From: Ruminococcaceae bacterium UBA1730
GTDB lineage: Bacteria > Bacillota > Clostridia > Oscillospirales > Acutalibacteraceae
NCBI GenBank assembly: GCA_002315935.1
Contig: DCII01000002.1
Span: 8,869-72,868, forward strand
Length of the DNA: 64,000 bases
Reading direction: 5' to 3'
Shown here: piece after piece, positions 34,129-43,811 of the stretch
Layout: every line of letters begins with the position of its first letter
How positions within the stretch are numbered: the first letter of the stretch is position 1
Notes under the pieces: generated by a model
Databases searched by the model: none
Told to the model about the DNA's origin: nothing
Seen by the model: the letters and a program-made list of their open reading frames with translations, nothing else
Program-made: the position numbers and the translations under genes

Positions 34129-34860
34129 TCACATTGACAGAGCAACAACCGTTATGTTGTCTCCGCCGCCGTAATAGTTAGCTTTATCAACAAGCTTTGA
34201 AACTTTTTCTTCATCAGCAGATTCCGTTAATATATCTTTTATTTCTTCATCACAAACGAAATTTGTCAATCCGTCTGAGCAGAGAAGAAGAATATCATCG
34301 CCGAAATCCTCCTGTGCAAAATCAACCTTTATATTGTCTTCAACGCCGACTGCACGGGTAATGATGTGCCTGTCGGGATGGTCAAGAGCTTCTTCGGGAG
34401 TTATTTCGCCTTTATCGAGCATATTCTGAACAACCGAATGGTCCTTCGTTATCTGACGGATTTCTCCATCATGAATAAGATAAGCTCTGCTGTCGCCTGC
34501 GTGAACGATATAAGCAAAACCGTTTTTTACGATTGAAGCAACAACCGTTGTACCCATTCCCTCATATTTTTCATCGGTTAGAGAAAGCTCATAAACAGCC
34601 TTGTTTGCATTTTCAACCGCCGAAACAAGCAGGCTTCTGGTCGAAATATCCGACATTCCGGCAAAGAAGCTTCCCGTCAGCTTCTCACGGATTGCGTTGA
34701 CCGCAACGGAGCTTGCAAGTGCTCCCTCCGCCGCTCCGCCCATGCCGTCACAGACAACGGCGAAAGCCGCTCCGCCCGACAGCTCACCTGCGGCATAAGA
34801 ATCCTGATTGTTGTCACGGACTATGCCAATATCGGTTTTAGCTGCAATTTTCATTTTCAT
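34129..34860 (-). CDS. prpC: PP2C-type protein phosphatase PrpC
   Basis: Mn/Mg-dependent phosphatase that reverses PrkC phosphorylation. About 243 residues, the family size for a bacterial single-domain PP2C. Metal-binding motifs are seen in order: TDIGIVRDNNQDS, FAVVCDGMGG, AGDSRAYLI, DHSVVQNML, LLCSDGLTNFV and GGGDNITVV. The start is ATG 34860 with AGGAG 6 bases before it (or ATG 34854). It overlaps the end of rlmN by 23 bases. The rlmN-prpC-prkC-rsgA order is the same as in B. subtilis. Confidence 0.95.
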   Translation of the reverse strand: MKMKIAAKTDIGIVRDNNQDSYAAGELSGGAAFAVVCDGMGGAAEGALASSVAVNAIREKLTGSFFAGMSDISTRSLLVSAVENANKAVYELSLTDEKYEGMGTTVVASIVKNGFAYIVHAGDSRAYLIHDGEIRQITKDHSVVQNMLDKGEITPEEALDHPDRHIITRAVGVEDNIKVDFAQEDFGDDILLLCSDGLTNFVCDEEIKDILTESADEEKVSKLVDKANYYGGGDNITVVALSM

Positions 34861-35902
34861 TCTCCTCTCCTGAAGAATTCTGCTTATGTTTAAGTCTGAG
34901 CTGACCGCATGAAGCGTCAATATCAGAGCCTAATTTTCTGCGAACCGTTGCTGTTATTCCGCTTTTGCCGAGAATTTCAACAAACCTTTCTATTCTTTCC
35001 GTATCGCTCGGCTTGAACGGACTTTCCTTAACCTCATTAATCGGAATAAGATTAACATGGCAAAGCATTCCTTTAAGCTTCGAAGCAAGCTGACGGGCAC
35101 AGTCATCGCTGTCATTTACGCCTGAAATCATTGAATATTCAAACGAAATTCTTCTCGAAGTTTCTTCGGCATATTTTCTGCATATTCCGAGAAGCTCTTC
35201 AATAGGATAACGCCTGTTAACGGGCATAATCTTATTTCTGATTTCATTATTCGGAGCGTGAAGCGAAATCGAAAGAGTAAGCTGTAGCTTTCTTTCAAGC
35301 AACTCCCTGATTTTCGGAACAACTCCGCAGGTTGAAAGAGAAATATTTCTCATCGAAAGATTGAGACCTTTTTCATCGGTCACAAGAGCTATGAAGCGAA
35401 GAACATTTTCGAAATTATCCATCGGCTCACCCATGCCCATAAGCACAATATGAGAAATTCTTTCTCCGATGTCCTTCTGTGCCGTATAAATCTGTGAAAG
35501 AATTTCTCCTGCTGAAAGACTTCTCTTGAAGCCGCCGAGAGTAGAAGCACAGAATGCACAGCCCATTTTGCATCCCACCTGCGAAGAAACACAGATAGTG
35601 TAGCCGTATTTGTATTTCATGACAACGCTTTCGATATAGTCACCGTCAAACATCTCAAAAAGATATTTAACCGTTCCGTCAAGCTTTGAAACCTGCCTGC
35701 GGACTATTTTGCAAGGATTGAGCGGATATTTTTCGCTGAGCGTTTCTTTCAGAGTCGCAGGAATATTTGTCATTTCGGAATAATCGGAAGCAAGATGCTT
35801 ATGAATCCATTCATAAACCTGCTTTGCTCTGAATTTCGGAAGATTAAGACCGCCGAACGCTTCGGTCATTTCCTCCAAAGTCATTGATTTTATATCATTC
35901 AT
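34838..35902 (-). CDS. rlmN: Dual-specificity RNA methyltransferase RlmN
   Basis: Radical SAM enzyme methylating C2 of adenosine 2503 in 23S rRNA and A37 in some tRNAs. 354 residues. VSSQVGCKMGCAFCASTLGG has C-x3-C-x2-C for the cluster, GMGEPMDNFENVL and SLHAPNNEIRNKIMPVNRRYP are conserved. DIDASCGQLR near the end carries the cysteine that is methylated during catalysis. Start ATG 35902 has GGAGGTAAG upstream, overlapping the rsmB stop region. Confidence 0.96.
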   Translation of the reverse strand: MNDIKSMTLEEMTEAFGGLNLPKFRAKQVYEWIHKHLASDYSEMTNIPATLKETLSEKYPLNPCKIVRRQVSKLDGTVKYLFEMFDGDYIESVVMKYKYGYTICVSSQVGCKMGCAFCASTLGGFKRSLSAGEILSQIYTAQKDIGERISHIVLMGMGEPMDNFENVLRFIALVTDEKGLNLSMRNISLSTCGVVPKIRELLERKLQLTLSISLHAPNNEIRNKIMPVNRRYPIEELLGICRKYAEETSRRISFEYSMISGVNDSDDCARQLASKLKGMLCHVNLIPINEVKESPFKPSDTERIERFVEILGKSGITATVRRKLGSDIDASCGQLRLKHKQNSSGEENENENCS

Positions 35903-35905
35903 TCC

Positions 35906-37228
35906 TTACCTCCGCTTGAATTCGGCGATAAAGAAGCCGTCTGTTGAATTTATATGAGGCATCAATGTCAGATAATTACTCTCTTTATTGAACCTTTCAA
36001 TTTCGGGAAGAACTCTGACTGCCTCAAAATCGGGATGCTCTTCAAGGAATTTATCGCAGACCTCATCGTTTTCGGCAGGGTTAAGAGTGCAGGTCGAATA
36101 AACGAGAGTTCCTCCGTTCTTAAGGTAACCGACTGCATTGCAGAGGATACTGTATTGAATTTCCGGAAGCTGTTCGAGGTCTGAACGGTCTTTAAACCTT
36201 ATTTCGGGTTTTCTTCTGATTATTCCGAGACCCGAACAAGGCACATCACAAAGAATTCTGTCTGCAAGTCCGTAGTTTTCATTGAAGATTGTTGCATCAG
36301 AAAGATATGTATAAACATTTGAAAGACCTAATCTTTCAGCTCCGCTTTTAATAAGCTCAACACGGGACTGATAAATATCAAAGCTTCTGACACAGCCCGT
36401 GTTATTCATTTTTTCGGCAATAGTAAAGGTTTTGCCGCCGGGTGCGGAGCAAAGGTCAAATATTGTTTCGTTTTCCTGAGGATTCAGAGCACGAACACAA
36501 AGCTGAGAAGCTGTATCCTGTGCATGGAACAAGCCTTCTTTATAAGCAATAAGCTCATCAACGGAGCCTGTGTTGCTTATAACGAGAGAATCCGGAAAAC
36601 CTTCAAGCTTTTCGGAAACAACGCCTTCTTCGGCAAGCTTCCAGATAAGCTCATCTGATGTTATTTTCAAAGTGTTTGCCCTGATAACCATCGGAGGTGC
36701 TTCAAGAGCCTTTTCGCAAAGAGCAATTGCGTTATCAAATCCGTATGACTTTATCCAAAGAGAAATAAGCCATTCGGGGCAGGAATATTTTATTGCAAGA
36801 AAATCAGGATCTTCTTCTGATTTCTCGGGCAGACGCAGACCGTTATCGGCAACTCTGCGAAGCACCGCATTGACAAGCGATGCCGCAAACTGCGATTTAT
36901 TGACCTTTGCAAGATTAACACTTTCGCTCACTGCCGCTCTTGCAGGAACCTTATCCATAAAAAGAATCTGATAAGCTCCCATGCGAAGAACCGTATGAAG
37001 CTCGGGCTTGAGCTTTCTGACAGGCTGATTGAGATAAAGGCTCAGATTATAATCAATGAGAATTAGTCTGTCCAGCGTTCCGTAAACAATGTTGCATACG
37101 AACGCTTTATCTCTTTCGTCAAGCTCTGTGTTTTCCTTTAAAAGTCCGTCAAGCACGAGGTTGGAATATGCTCCGTCTTTGTGAACCTTGAGCAACGCCT
37201 CAAATGCTGTCTGCCTTGCGTTTTTCAT
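35906..37228 (-). CDS. rsmB: 16S rRNA (cytosine-967-C5)-methyltransferase RsmB
   Basis: SAM-dependent m5C methyltransferase. 440 residues. An N-terminal NusB-like RNA-binding domain (ARQTAFEALLKVHKDGAYSN to ~140) precedes the methyltransferase with FDLCSAPGGKTFTIAE (SAM site). DVPCSGLGIIRRKPEIRF and YSTCTLNPAENDE provide the two cysteines used in catalysis and release. It follows the YugP-like gene by 20 bases and precedes rlmN by 3. Confidence 0.95.
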   Translation of the reverse strand: MKNARQTAFEALLKVHKDGAYSNLVLDGLLKENTELDERDKAFVCNIVYGTLDRLILIDYNLSLYLNQPVRKLKPELHTVLRMGAYQILFMDKVPARAAVSESVNLAKVNKSQFAASLVNAVLRRVADNGLRLPEKSEEDPDFLAIKYSCPEWLISLWIKSYGFDNAIALCEKALEAPPMVIRANTLKITSDELIWKLAEEGVVSEKLEGFPDSLVISNTGSVDELIAYKEGLFHAQDTASQLCVRALNPQENETIFDLCSAPGGKTFTIAEKMNNTGCVRSFDIYQSRVELIKSGAERLGLSNVYTYLSDATIFNENYGLADRILCDVPCSGLGIIRRKPEIRFKDRSDLEQLPEIQYSILCNAVGYLKNGGTLVYSTCTLNPAENDEVCDKFLEEHPDFEAVRVLPEIERFNKESNYLTLMPHINSTDGFFIAEFKRR

Positions 37229-37248
37229 ATTTTTTCGGGTCCTTTCAG

Positions 37249-37953
37249 TTATCTGCGTCTTTGATTTGCCGTTAATTTTATTATAAATCTCAAGAGGTTT
37301 GCCAATGCAACAAGCATTGAAGCAACATAGGTCATTGCGGCGGCTTTAAGAACCTTCTTTGCACCCTCTGATTCATCGCCGTAAAGAAGACCGGTTTCCT
37401 CAATAACCGCTATTGCTCTTCTGCTTGCATTAAATTCCACAGGAAGAGTTACAAGCTGAAAAACGAAAACTGCGGCATAGAGAATAAGTCCGATATTGAC
37501 AAGCAATCCGAAGCCGAGAAAATATCCTATCAACGCAAGCGGAAGACCGAGCGTTGAACCGAGCCGGCAAACCGGAAGAATTGAATTGCGAAGCTTAATG
37601 GGAACATAGCTTGTTGCGTGCTGAGCGGCATGACCTGCTTCATGGCAGGCAACTCCGACAGCCGCAACGGAGGTTCCTGAAAAAACTCCCTGCGAAAGAC
37701 TGATAACCTTCGTTTTTGGATTGAAATTATCGGTCAGATTTCCGCCGATAGGTCGAATTGTTACATCGGTTATTCCGTAATATGAAAGCACTGCCTGAGC
37801 GGCATAAGCTCCCGTTATTTTGCGTGAATTGAGAACCTTTGAAAATTTTTTATAGCTTGATTTTACTTTATATTGTGCCCACATGGAAATGATGAGAGCA
37901 GGGATTACAAGAACGATATACCAATAATCCATATAGAAGAAGCCAAAAGGCAT
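37249..37953 (-). CDS. YugP-like zinc metallopeptidase
   Basis: Membrane zinc protease-like protein of the neutral zinc metallopeptidase_2 family, about 234 residues. One helix lies near the start (WYIVLVIPALIISMWAQYKVK, residues ~11-31), then GVACHEAGHAAQHATSYVP with HExxH. Two or three further helices follow (RLGSTLGLPLALIGYFLGFG and a V/L-rich one). The start is ATG 37953 with AGAGGTGA; an upstream GTG lies in the RBS. It lies between fmt and rsmB, where B. subtilis has none, so this looks like an insertion into a conserved cluster. Confidence 0.9.
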   Translation of the reverse strand: MPFGFFYMDYWYIVLVIPALIISMWAQYKVKSSYKKFSKVLNSRKITGAYAAQAVLSYYGITDVTIRPIGGNLTDNFNPKTKVISLSQGVFSGTSVAAVGVACHEAGHAAQHATSYVPIKLRNSILPVCRLGSTLGLPLALIGYFLGFGLLVNIGLILYAAVFVFQLVTLPVEFNASRRAIAVIEETGLLYGDESEGAKKVLKAAAMTYVASMLVALANLLRFIIKLTANQRRR

Positions 37954-37967
37954 AATTTTCACCTCTG

Positions 37968-38897
37968 TCAGTTTTCAAATCTTTTTCCGACTTCTATCGG
38001 ATTTCCACGGAGGTAATCCGAAGCGGACATTGATTTTTTGTTTTCGGGTTGCAATGTTAAAATTTCGATGCAGTTTCCGTCTCCGCAACAGACTGTCAGC
38101 TTTTTGCCGGATTCAACTATTTCGCCGGCACAGGCCGATTTGCCTTGACAAATAACGCTTTCATGAATTTTAAACACCTTGCCGTCAAGCTTTGCAGTTG
38201 CCGACGGCCACGGATAAAGTCCTCTGATTTTATCGTGAATCTGCCTTGCGGAGCAGCTCCAATCAATTGGAGAAAGCTCCTTCGAAAGGATTGAAGCATA
38301 GGTAAATTCTGCGTGATTCTGCGGTGTACGCTTAAGCTCGCCTCTTTCGAGAGCTTCAATTGTTTCTTCAAGCACACAGGCTCCGAGAACTGAAAGTCTG
38401 TCATGAAGACTTTCCGCATTTTCGTTTTCGCCGATTGATATTGCTCTTGAAATCAGCATATCGCCTGTGTCAAGACCTTCATCCATCATCATTGAGGTTA
38501 CACCTGTTTCGCCGTAGCCTTCAAGGATTGACCACTGAATCGGTGCGGCTCCACGAAGCTTCGGAAGAAGGGAAGCGTGAATATTTATACAGCCGTATTT
38601 CGGAAATTCAAGAATTTCCTTCGGCAGAATTTTTCCGTATGCAACAACAATAACAAGGTCGGGACCTGCTTCCTTAAGCATCTCAAGAGCAGAACCGTCT
38701 CTCATTTTTGTCGGCTGATAAACCTTTATTCCGTTTGCAACCGCAAGCTCCTTCACCGGCGGCGGAGTTAGAACTCCGTGCCTGCCCTTGGGCTTATCCG
38801 GCTGAGTAAACACCCCCGTCACCTCATGACCCATGTCAATAAGCTTCTGCAAACAGGGAACTGCAAAATCGGGAGTTCCCATAAAAACAATTTTCAT
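37968..38897 (-). CDS. fmt: Methionyl-tRNA formyltransferase
   Basis: Transfers a formyl group from 10-formyltetrahydrofolate to initiator Met-tRNA. 309 residues. MGTPDFAVPCL at the start, CINIHASLLPKLRGAAPIQW with the catalytic Asn and His, and MMDEGLDTGDML with the catalytic Asp are all intact. The C-terminal OB-like domain (SATAKLDGKVFKI onward) binds tRNA. It overlaps def by one base (TAATG), the usual pair. Confidence 0.97.
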   Translation of the reverse strand: MKIVFMGTPDFAVPCLQKLIDMGHEVTGVFTQPDKPKGRHGVLTPPPVKELAVANGIKVYQPTKMRDGSALEMLKEAGPDLVIVVAYGKILPKEILEFPKYGCINIHASLLPKLRGAAPIQWSILEGYGETGVTSMMMDEGLDTGDMLISRAISIGENENAESLHDRLSVLGACVLEETIEALERGELKRTPQNHAEFTYASILSKELSPIDWSCSARQIHDKIRGLYPWPSATAKLDGKVFKIHESVICQGKSACAGEIVESGKKLTVCCGDGNCIEILTLQPENKKSMSASDYLRGNPIEVGKRFEN

Positions 38898-39349
38898 TAT
38901 TCAATCACCTTTTTGATAACCTTCTGAGTGAAAAGAATTCCGTCAAGATGGTCGGTTTCGTGGCAAAAGCATCTTGCCTTAAGACCTTCGCCCTTATAAA
39001 CGCACCATTTGCCGTTTCTATCCTGTGCCTTAATCCTTACTACCGCAGGTCTCTTGGTTGTGCCGACCTCGCCGGGAAGAGAAAGACAGCCCTCGTCTTC
39101 GAACTGCTCCCCCTCTTCGCTGATTATTTCGGGATTGACAAGCTCCATATATCCGTCGCCGCAATCAATTGTGACAACTCTTCTCAAGATGCCGACCTGC
39201 GGAGCGGCAAGACCGACTCCGTTTGCCTGATACATTGTATCCTTCATGTCATCAAGCAGCTGCCACAGACGGGCATCGAATTTTTCAACCTTTCTTGAAG
39301 TCTTCTCAAGAATCGGATCACCGACCTTGACTATGTTTCTGATAGCCAT
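38897..39349 (-). CDS. def: Peptide deformylase
   Basis: Fe(II)-type hydrolase removing the formyl group from new proteins. 150 residues. All three motifs are present: GVGLAAPQVG, EGCLSLPGEVG (with the metal cysteine) and CFCHETDHLDG (HExxH). The next gene downstream is fmt, which adds the group removed here. Confidence 0.97.
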   Translation of the reverse strand: MAIRNIVKVGDPILEKTSRKVEKFDARLWQLLDDMKDTMYQANGVGLAAPQVGILRRVVTIDCGDGYMELVNPEIISEEGEQFEDEGCLSLPGEVGTTKRPAVVRIKAQDRNGKWCVYKGEGLKARCFCHETDHLDGILFTQKVIKKVIE

Positions 39350-39364
39350 TCCGTTACTCCTCTT

Positions 39365-41806
39365 TCATATTGTTGAATCCGGATTTATATCGGCATAAAC
39401 CGTAACATTTTTATAAATCGGGTCACTTCCGGTGCCGATAAGAATTTCAGAAATCATATTTCTGAAATTTCTTGAATTTTTGCATTTGATAATAAGTCTG
39501 TATCTGAATTTTCCGCTTATTTTCGCAACTCTTGCAGGAATCGGAGCAAGAGCTATTATTTTTTCGGATTTGTATTTTTCGTCAATAAGATTTCTGATAA
39601 GCTCGAGGGTATGCTTTGCGGAATTCTTAACCTGAATTTCGTTTTCGCCCGTAAAGCCGAGAACGCAGATGTCGCAATACGGAGGATAAACAAGAGCTTT
39701 GCGAAGCTTTATTTCCGTGTTATAAAAAGCCTCATAATCCTGCCTTGCGGCAAGTCTGATAATATTATTTTCGGGAGTAAGCGTCTGCACAATGGCAGTT
39801 CCTTCAAGTGCTCCCCTGCCTGACCTTCCGACAACCTGCGTTAAAAGAGAAAACGTTTTTTCAAGGCTTCTGAAATCATCATTATTGAGTTGCTGGTCAA
39901 CCGACACAACTCCGACAAGCGTCACATTCGGAAAATTCAGTCCCTTTGCAACCATCTGCGTGCCTATCATTATATCGTATTCACCATTTGCGAAGCTATT
40001 CAGAAGCTTCTCATGAGAATTCTTTCCCGATGTGGAATCGGTATCCATTCTGATTATTCTTGCTTCGGGAAGAAGCTTTGCAAGCTCATCTTCGATTTTC
40101 TGCGTTCCGAAGCCGGAATATCTGACGGCGTTTTCTCCGCATTCGGGGCAAATTCCCGTAAACGGAACGGAATGTCCGCAATAATGGCACATCAATCTGT
40201 CATTTGCCGCATGATAAGTCATTGAAATACTGCAATTAGGGCAGGTTATAACCTCTCCGCAGGAATTGCAGGCGGCAAAGGTGTTGAACCCTCTGCGATT
40301 GATAAGAAGAATCGACTGTCTGCCGTTTTCAACATTCTGTTTAAGTGCCTCAAACAAAGGCTTGCTGATTTCTCTGCAACCCTCTGCCTTTTCTTCGCTT
40401 CGCATATCAACGGTCAGAACCTTCGGTAGAACTGCACCTCCGAATCTGTTTTTCAAAGTGAAAAGATGATATTTTCCGCTGTTGGCGGCGGCAAAGCTTT
40501 CAACGCTCGGTGTTGCCGATGCAAGAACAAGAAGAGCTTTATTCTGAACGGCTCTGAATTTTGCAACATCAATTGCATCATATCTCGGAGTCTGCTCGGA
40601 TTTATATGTATGCTCCTGTTCCTCATCCACAATAATAAGACCGATATTTTCAAGCGGAGCAAAAACCGCACTCCTTGTTCCGATAACGATTTTCGCATCC
40701 CCGTTTTTAACTCTTTTCCATTCATCAAGCCTTTCACGCAGAGAAAGTGCACTGTGGAAAACCGCAACATTTCTGCCGTATCTGTGGCAGAAAAGCTCAA
40801 GGGTCTGCGGAGTAAGACCGATTTCGGGAACCATAACTATAACCGATTTTCCGCATTCAACAGCCTTATCAATTACGCTCATGTAAACGGATGTTTTTCC
40901 GCTTCCCGTAACGCCGTAGAGCAAAGCGGCGGCGGCTGAATCCTGCATTGCGAGCTTTGTCAGACCGTCATATGCTTTTTTCTGCTCATCTGAAAGGTTA
41001 ATAGCCTTCAGCTCGGGCTTCACATCGGAATAATCGGGCAGATTTATGACCTGCTTATCAAAGAATTCTGCCGCTCCAACCTTGACAAGTCCTCCCGCAA
41101 CAGCAGGGGTCAGACCGGTGAAATAGCATAATTCTCTGACACTTGCAACTCCCAAATCATTAAGTATATCCGCCATTTCCTTCTGCTTTTTTGTCAGCTT
41201 AAGCTTCTCATATTCAGGCAGGAGCCTTATCATTTTAACGGTTACATCGCCGATATTTCTGATTGCATCACTGCTCACAAGAAGCAGACCCTTCTTGGCA
41301 AGCCTTTCGGGAATTGACGGGTCAACCTTCATTTTAAGGCTGTTAAAAACCGTTTCGGGTCTGACGAAAACGCTTTTTTTCTTGATGCACTCATAGAATT
41401 CTTTTTCCGCTCCGTCAAGAGCTTCAGCCTTCTTCGGGTCAGCTTCGGGGTCAGCCGCATACGAAAAAACCATCTTATGATTGATTCCCGTCGGAAGCAT
41501 GACCTTTGCCGCTTCATAAAAGGTGCAGAAGGTTCTGTCCTTAATAAAATCGGCGAGAGAGAGCATTTCTGAATTGAGAAGCGGTTCATCGTCAAGAACC
41601 GATAAAATTTTCTTGAGCTTTTTTCCTTCGCTGAAATCGGTTATTTCAAATATCAAACCGAGGCATTTCCTGTTGCCGATGCCGAAAGGAACGGTCACAC
41701 GGCAACCCTCTTTTGCCTGTTCTTCAAGCTCGGTGGGAATTATATAGTCAAATTTTTTGTCAAAGGTATAGTTAGCCGCTTCAACGGCAACCTTCGCATA
41801 TAACAT
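39365..41806 (-). CDS. priA: Primosomal protein N' (PriA helicase)
   Basis: 3'-5' helicase that restarts stalled forks by loading the primosome. 813 residues. The N-terminal DNA-binding domain (AANYTFDKKFDYIIP) precedes LLYGVTGSGKTSVYMS (Walker A) and LIIVDEEQEH (Walker B). A zinc-binding region follows with CNSCGEVITCPNC, CHYCGH and CPECGE, then GTQMVAKGLNFPNVTLVG and QVVGRSGRG. B. subtilis has coaBC between rpoZ and priA; here rpoZ follows directly upstream. Confidence 0.96.
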   Translation of the reverse strand: MLYAKVAVEAANYTFDKKFDYIIPTELEEQAKEGCRVTVPFGIGNRKCLGLIFEITDFSEGKKLKKILSVLDDEPLLNSEMLSLADFIKDRTFCTFYEAAKVMLPTGINHKMVFSYAADPEADPKKAEALDGAEKEFYECIKKKSVFVRPETVFNSLKMKVDPSIPERLAKKGLLLVSSDAIRNIGDVTVKMIRLLPEYEKLKLTKKQKEMADILNDLGVASVRELCYFTGLTPAVAGGLVKVGAAEFFDKQVINLPDYSDVKPELKAINLSDEQKKAYDGLTKLAMQDSAAAALLYGVTGSGKTSVYMSVIDKAVECGKSVIVMVPEIGLTPQTLELFCHRYGRNVAVFHSALSLRERLDEWKRVKNGDAKIVIGTRSAVFAPLENIGLIIVDEEQEHTYKSEQTPRYDAIDVAKFRAVQNKALLVLASATPSVESFAAANSGKYHLFTLKNRFGGAVLPKVLTVDMRSEEKAEGCREISKPLFEALKQNVENGRQSILLINRRGFNTFAACNSCGEVITCPNCSISMTYHAANDRLMCHYCGHSVPFTGICPECGENAVRYSGFGTQKIEDELAKLLPEARIIRMDTDSTSGKNSHEKLLNSFANGEYDIMIGTQMVAKGLNFPNVTLVGVVSVDQQLNNDDFRSLEKTFSLLTQVVGRSGRGALEGTAIVQTLTPENNIIRLAARQDYEAFYNTEIKLRKALVYPPYCDICVLGFTGENEIQVKNSAKHTLELIRNLIDEKYKSEKIIALAPIPARVAKISGKFRYRLIIKCKNSRNFRNMISEILIGTGSDPIYKNVTVYADINPDSTI

Positions 41807-41828
41807 CTGACCACTCCCTCAACCAAAC

Positions 41829-42038
41829 TTATATATTTCTTATTTCCTCGGGTTCGACAATTTCGTATTCGCCCGAAAGAATCTTATCAAGAGCCATGCT
41901 GACCGGCTTTTCGGTTACGAATTCGTCATTTTCTTCAAGCTCCTCCGAAATCTTTCTTGCGAGCTTTGCAGTTGCAGTTACAAGAGAATAACGGCTGGTA
42001 TTGTTTGCGAGAACCTTGCTTAAATCGGGATTAAACAT
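41829..42038 (-). CDS. rpoZ: RNA polymerase omega subunit
   Basis: Small subunit that helps assemble and stabilise RNA polymerase. 69 residues, beginning [20 protein letters not shown], the typical family start, with TATAKLARKISEE and KPVSMALDKILSG as conserved helices. It overlaps the gmk stop by 8 bases, as usual for the gmk-rpoZ pair. Confidence 0.95.
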   Translation of the reverse strand: MFNPDLSKVLANNTSRYSLVTATAKLARKISEELEENDEFVTEKPVSMALDKILSGEYEIVEPEEIRNI

Positions 42039-42636
42039 TTCTTATTACCTCACTGATTAAATTTTTGTTTCTTGATGATTTCAGTCTCTCGGCATTGATG
42101 ATTGTTTCAATGCTTTCAACTGCATTTTCTATGGTATCGTTTACAACCACATAGTCGTAATCGTATGCCTTGCGTATTTCTTCACGGGCAATAACAAGCC
42201 TGTGATTGATTGTGTCTTCATCCTCGCTTCCTCTGCCACGAAGCCTTGATTCGAGAACATTCATTGACGGCGGCATAAGGAAGATGCTGACAACATCGGG
42301 ACATTTTTCCTTGATTTTTTCCGCTCCCTGAACCTCGATTTCAAGAATGACCGCATTGCCTGCATTTATCATTTCATCAACGGGTGCTTGGGGAGTTCCG
42401 TAATAATTGCCGTTATATTCGGCATATTCGAGCATTTTATTTTCCTTTATGTTCTTTTCGAAATATTCTCTGTCTACAAAATAATAATGAGTTCCGTCAA
42501 CCTCATATTCCCGCTTTTCACGGGTTGTCATCGAAATAGAAACCTTTATATTGTTATTCTTCTTCAAAAGAACATCAAGAACGGTGTCCTTACCCGAACC
42601 GGAAGGACCTGAAAAAGTTACAAGAAGTCCGCTCAT
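42031..42636 (-). CDS. gmk: Guanylate kinase
   Basis: Makes GDP from GMP and ATP. 201 residues. [18 protein letters not shown] is the P-loop, [20 protein letters not shown] the GMP-binding site, [13 protein letters not shown] and [15 protein letters not shown] complete the family. Note the P-loop lysine is followed by D (GSGKD). The ATG overlaps the remA stop (ATGA). Confidence 0.96.
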   Translation of the reverse strand: MSGLLVTFSGPSGSGKDTVLDVLLKKNNNIKVSISMTTREKREYEVDGTHYYFVDREYFEKNIKENKMLEYAEYNGNYYGTPQAPVDEMINAGNAVILEIEVQGAEKIKEKCPDVVSIFLMPPSMNVLESRLRGRGSEDEDTINHRLVIAREEIRKAYDYDYVVVNDTIENAVESIETIINAERLKSSRNKNLISEVIRNV

Positions 42637-42902
42637 TCTTCATCCTCCTCTTCGTCAAGCTCGTCCTCTTCGTCATTGAGCCTGTTTGCAACAGTTTCGC
42701 TCTGGAGATAGGTCAGAATAACATGGTCGCTGTCCGTTATGATAACGGCTCTCGTTCTTCTGCCATGAGTTGCATCAATGAGAGTACCTTTATCCTTGCT
42801 CTCCTGAATGATACGCTTGATGGGAGCTGATTCGGGGCTGACTATTGCAACAAGTCGGCTTGCGTTAACCATATTGCCGAAGCCTATATTTATAAGTTTC
42901 AC
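42633..42902 (-). CDS. remA: RemA-like regulator (DUF370)
   Basis: Small DNA-binding regulator related to B. subtilis RemA, which activates matrix and osmoprotection genes. 89 residues. [39 protein letters not shown] and [19 protein letters not shown] are family-defining. GTG 42902 with AAGGAGG 7 bases upstream is the start. The C-terminus has an acidic tail ([13 protein letters not shown]). The yicC-remA-gmk-rpoZ order matches B. subtilis. Confidence 0.95.
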   Translation of the reverse strand: MKLINIGFGNMVNASRLVAIVSPESAPIKRIIQESKDKGTLIDATHGRRTRAVIITDSDHVILTYLQSETVANRLNDEEDELDEEEDEE

Positions 42903-42914
42903 AAACCCGCCTCC

Positions 42915-43793
42915 TTATTCAATATTTTGAATCTGTTCACGGATTTTTTCGATTTCAGCCTTAACGGAAACAACCCTTCTCGCTATTTCAACATCCGAAG
43001 CCTTTGAGCCGATAGTGTTTGCTTCACGGTTGAATTCCTGAATAAGGAAATCCATTTTCTTGCCGATTGCTTCATCCGCTTCAAGGAATGTTTTCATCTG
43101 AGAAATATGACTGCGAAGTCTGACTGTTTCCTCCGCAACAGCAATTTTATCTGCGAAAATAGCGGCTTCCGTAAGAAGTCTCTGCTCATCAACATGGGCA
43201 TCCTCAAGAAGCTCATGAAGCCTTGCAACAAGCTTTTCGTTATATTCCTTAACGGTTTCGGGCGAACGCTCTTCAATGAAAGCAACATTATCAAGAATGA
43301 TTTCAAGCCTTGATGCAACATCCTCCTTAAGTCTTTCTCCCTCTTTTTCTCTCATTGCAACAAAGCCTGCAAGAGCTTCGGCGGCAACAACCTCAACTGC
43401 CGCCCAGATGCGGTCTTCATCTGCGGTTTCCTTGCGGAGAGTAAACACATCGGGAATTCTTGAAATATCTGAAGCCTTGATATTGTTTTCAAGCCCGTAG
43501 GTCTTTTCAAGCTCCTCATAGGCGGCAAGATAACCCTTGATAAGAGGATGATTGAGGCTGACTATTGTGTCCGGCTCTTCAACCGTTTCAAGAGAAACAT
43601 AGCACTCCATCTTGCCTCTTGTGAGCTTGCCCATAAAATAGCTTTTGAGCTTTTCCTCAAGAAAGCCGTAGCTTCTCGGAACCCTTGAAGTGAATTCAAA
43701 ATATCTGTGATTAACGCTTTTTATTTCAACCGTAATATTCATACCGTCCACAAGCTGAACGCTTCTGCCGTAGCCGGTCATACTTTTAATCAT
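42915..43793 (-). CDS. YicC/YloC-family endoribonuclease
   Basis: Family of endoribonucleases (YicC, B. subtilis YloC) acting in RNA decay. 292 residues. MIKSMTGYGRS at the start, NHRYFEFTSRVPR, LTRGKMECYVS and the C-terminal block with MDFLIQEFNREANTIGSKASD are diagnostic. The RBS is GGAGGAATTATATA. It is the first gene of the yicC-remA-gmk-rpoZ cluster; upstream, 18 bases away, lies an unrelated small gene. Confidence 0.93.
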   Translation of the reverse strand: MIKSMTGYGRSVQLVDGMNITVEIKSVNHRYFEFTSRVPRSYGFLEEKLKSYFMGKLTRGKMECYVSLETVEEPDTIVSLNHPLIKGYLAAYEELEKTYGLENNIKASDISRIPDVFTLRKETADEDRIWAAVEVVAAEALAGFVAMREKEGERLKEDVASRLEIILDNVAFIEERSPETVKEYNEKLVARLHELLEDAHVDEQRLLTEAAIFADKIAVAEETVRLRSHISQMKTFLEADEAIGKKMDFLIQEFNREANTIGSKASDVEIARRVVSVKAEIEKIREQIQNIE

Positions 43794-43811
43794 TATATAA
43801 TTCCTCCGCTG

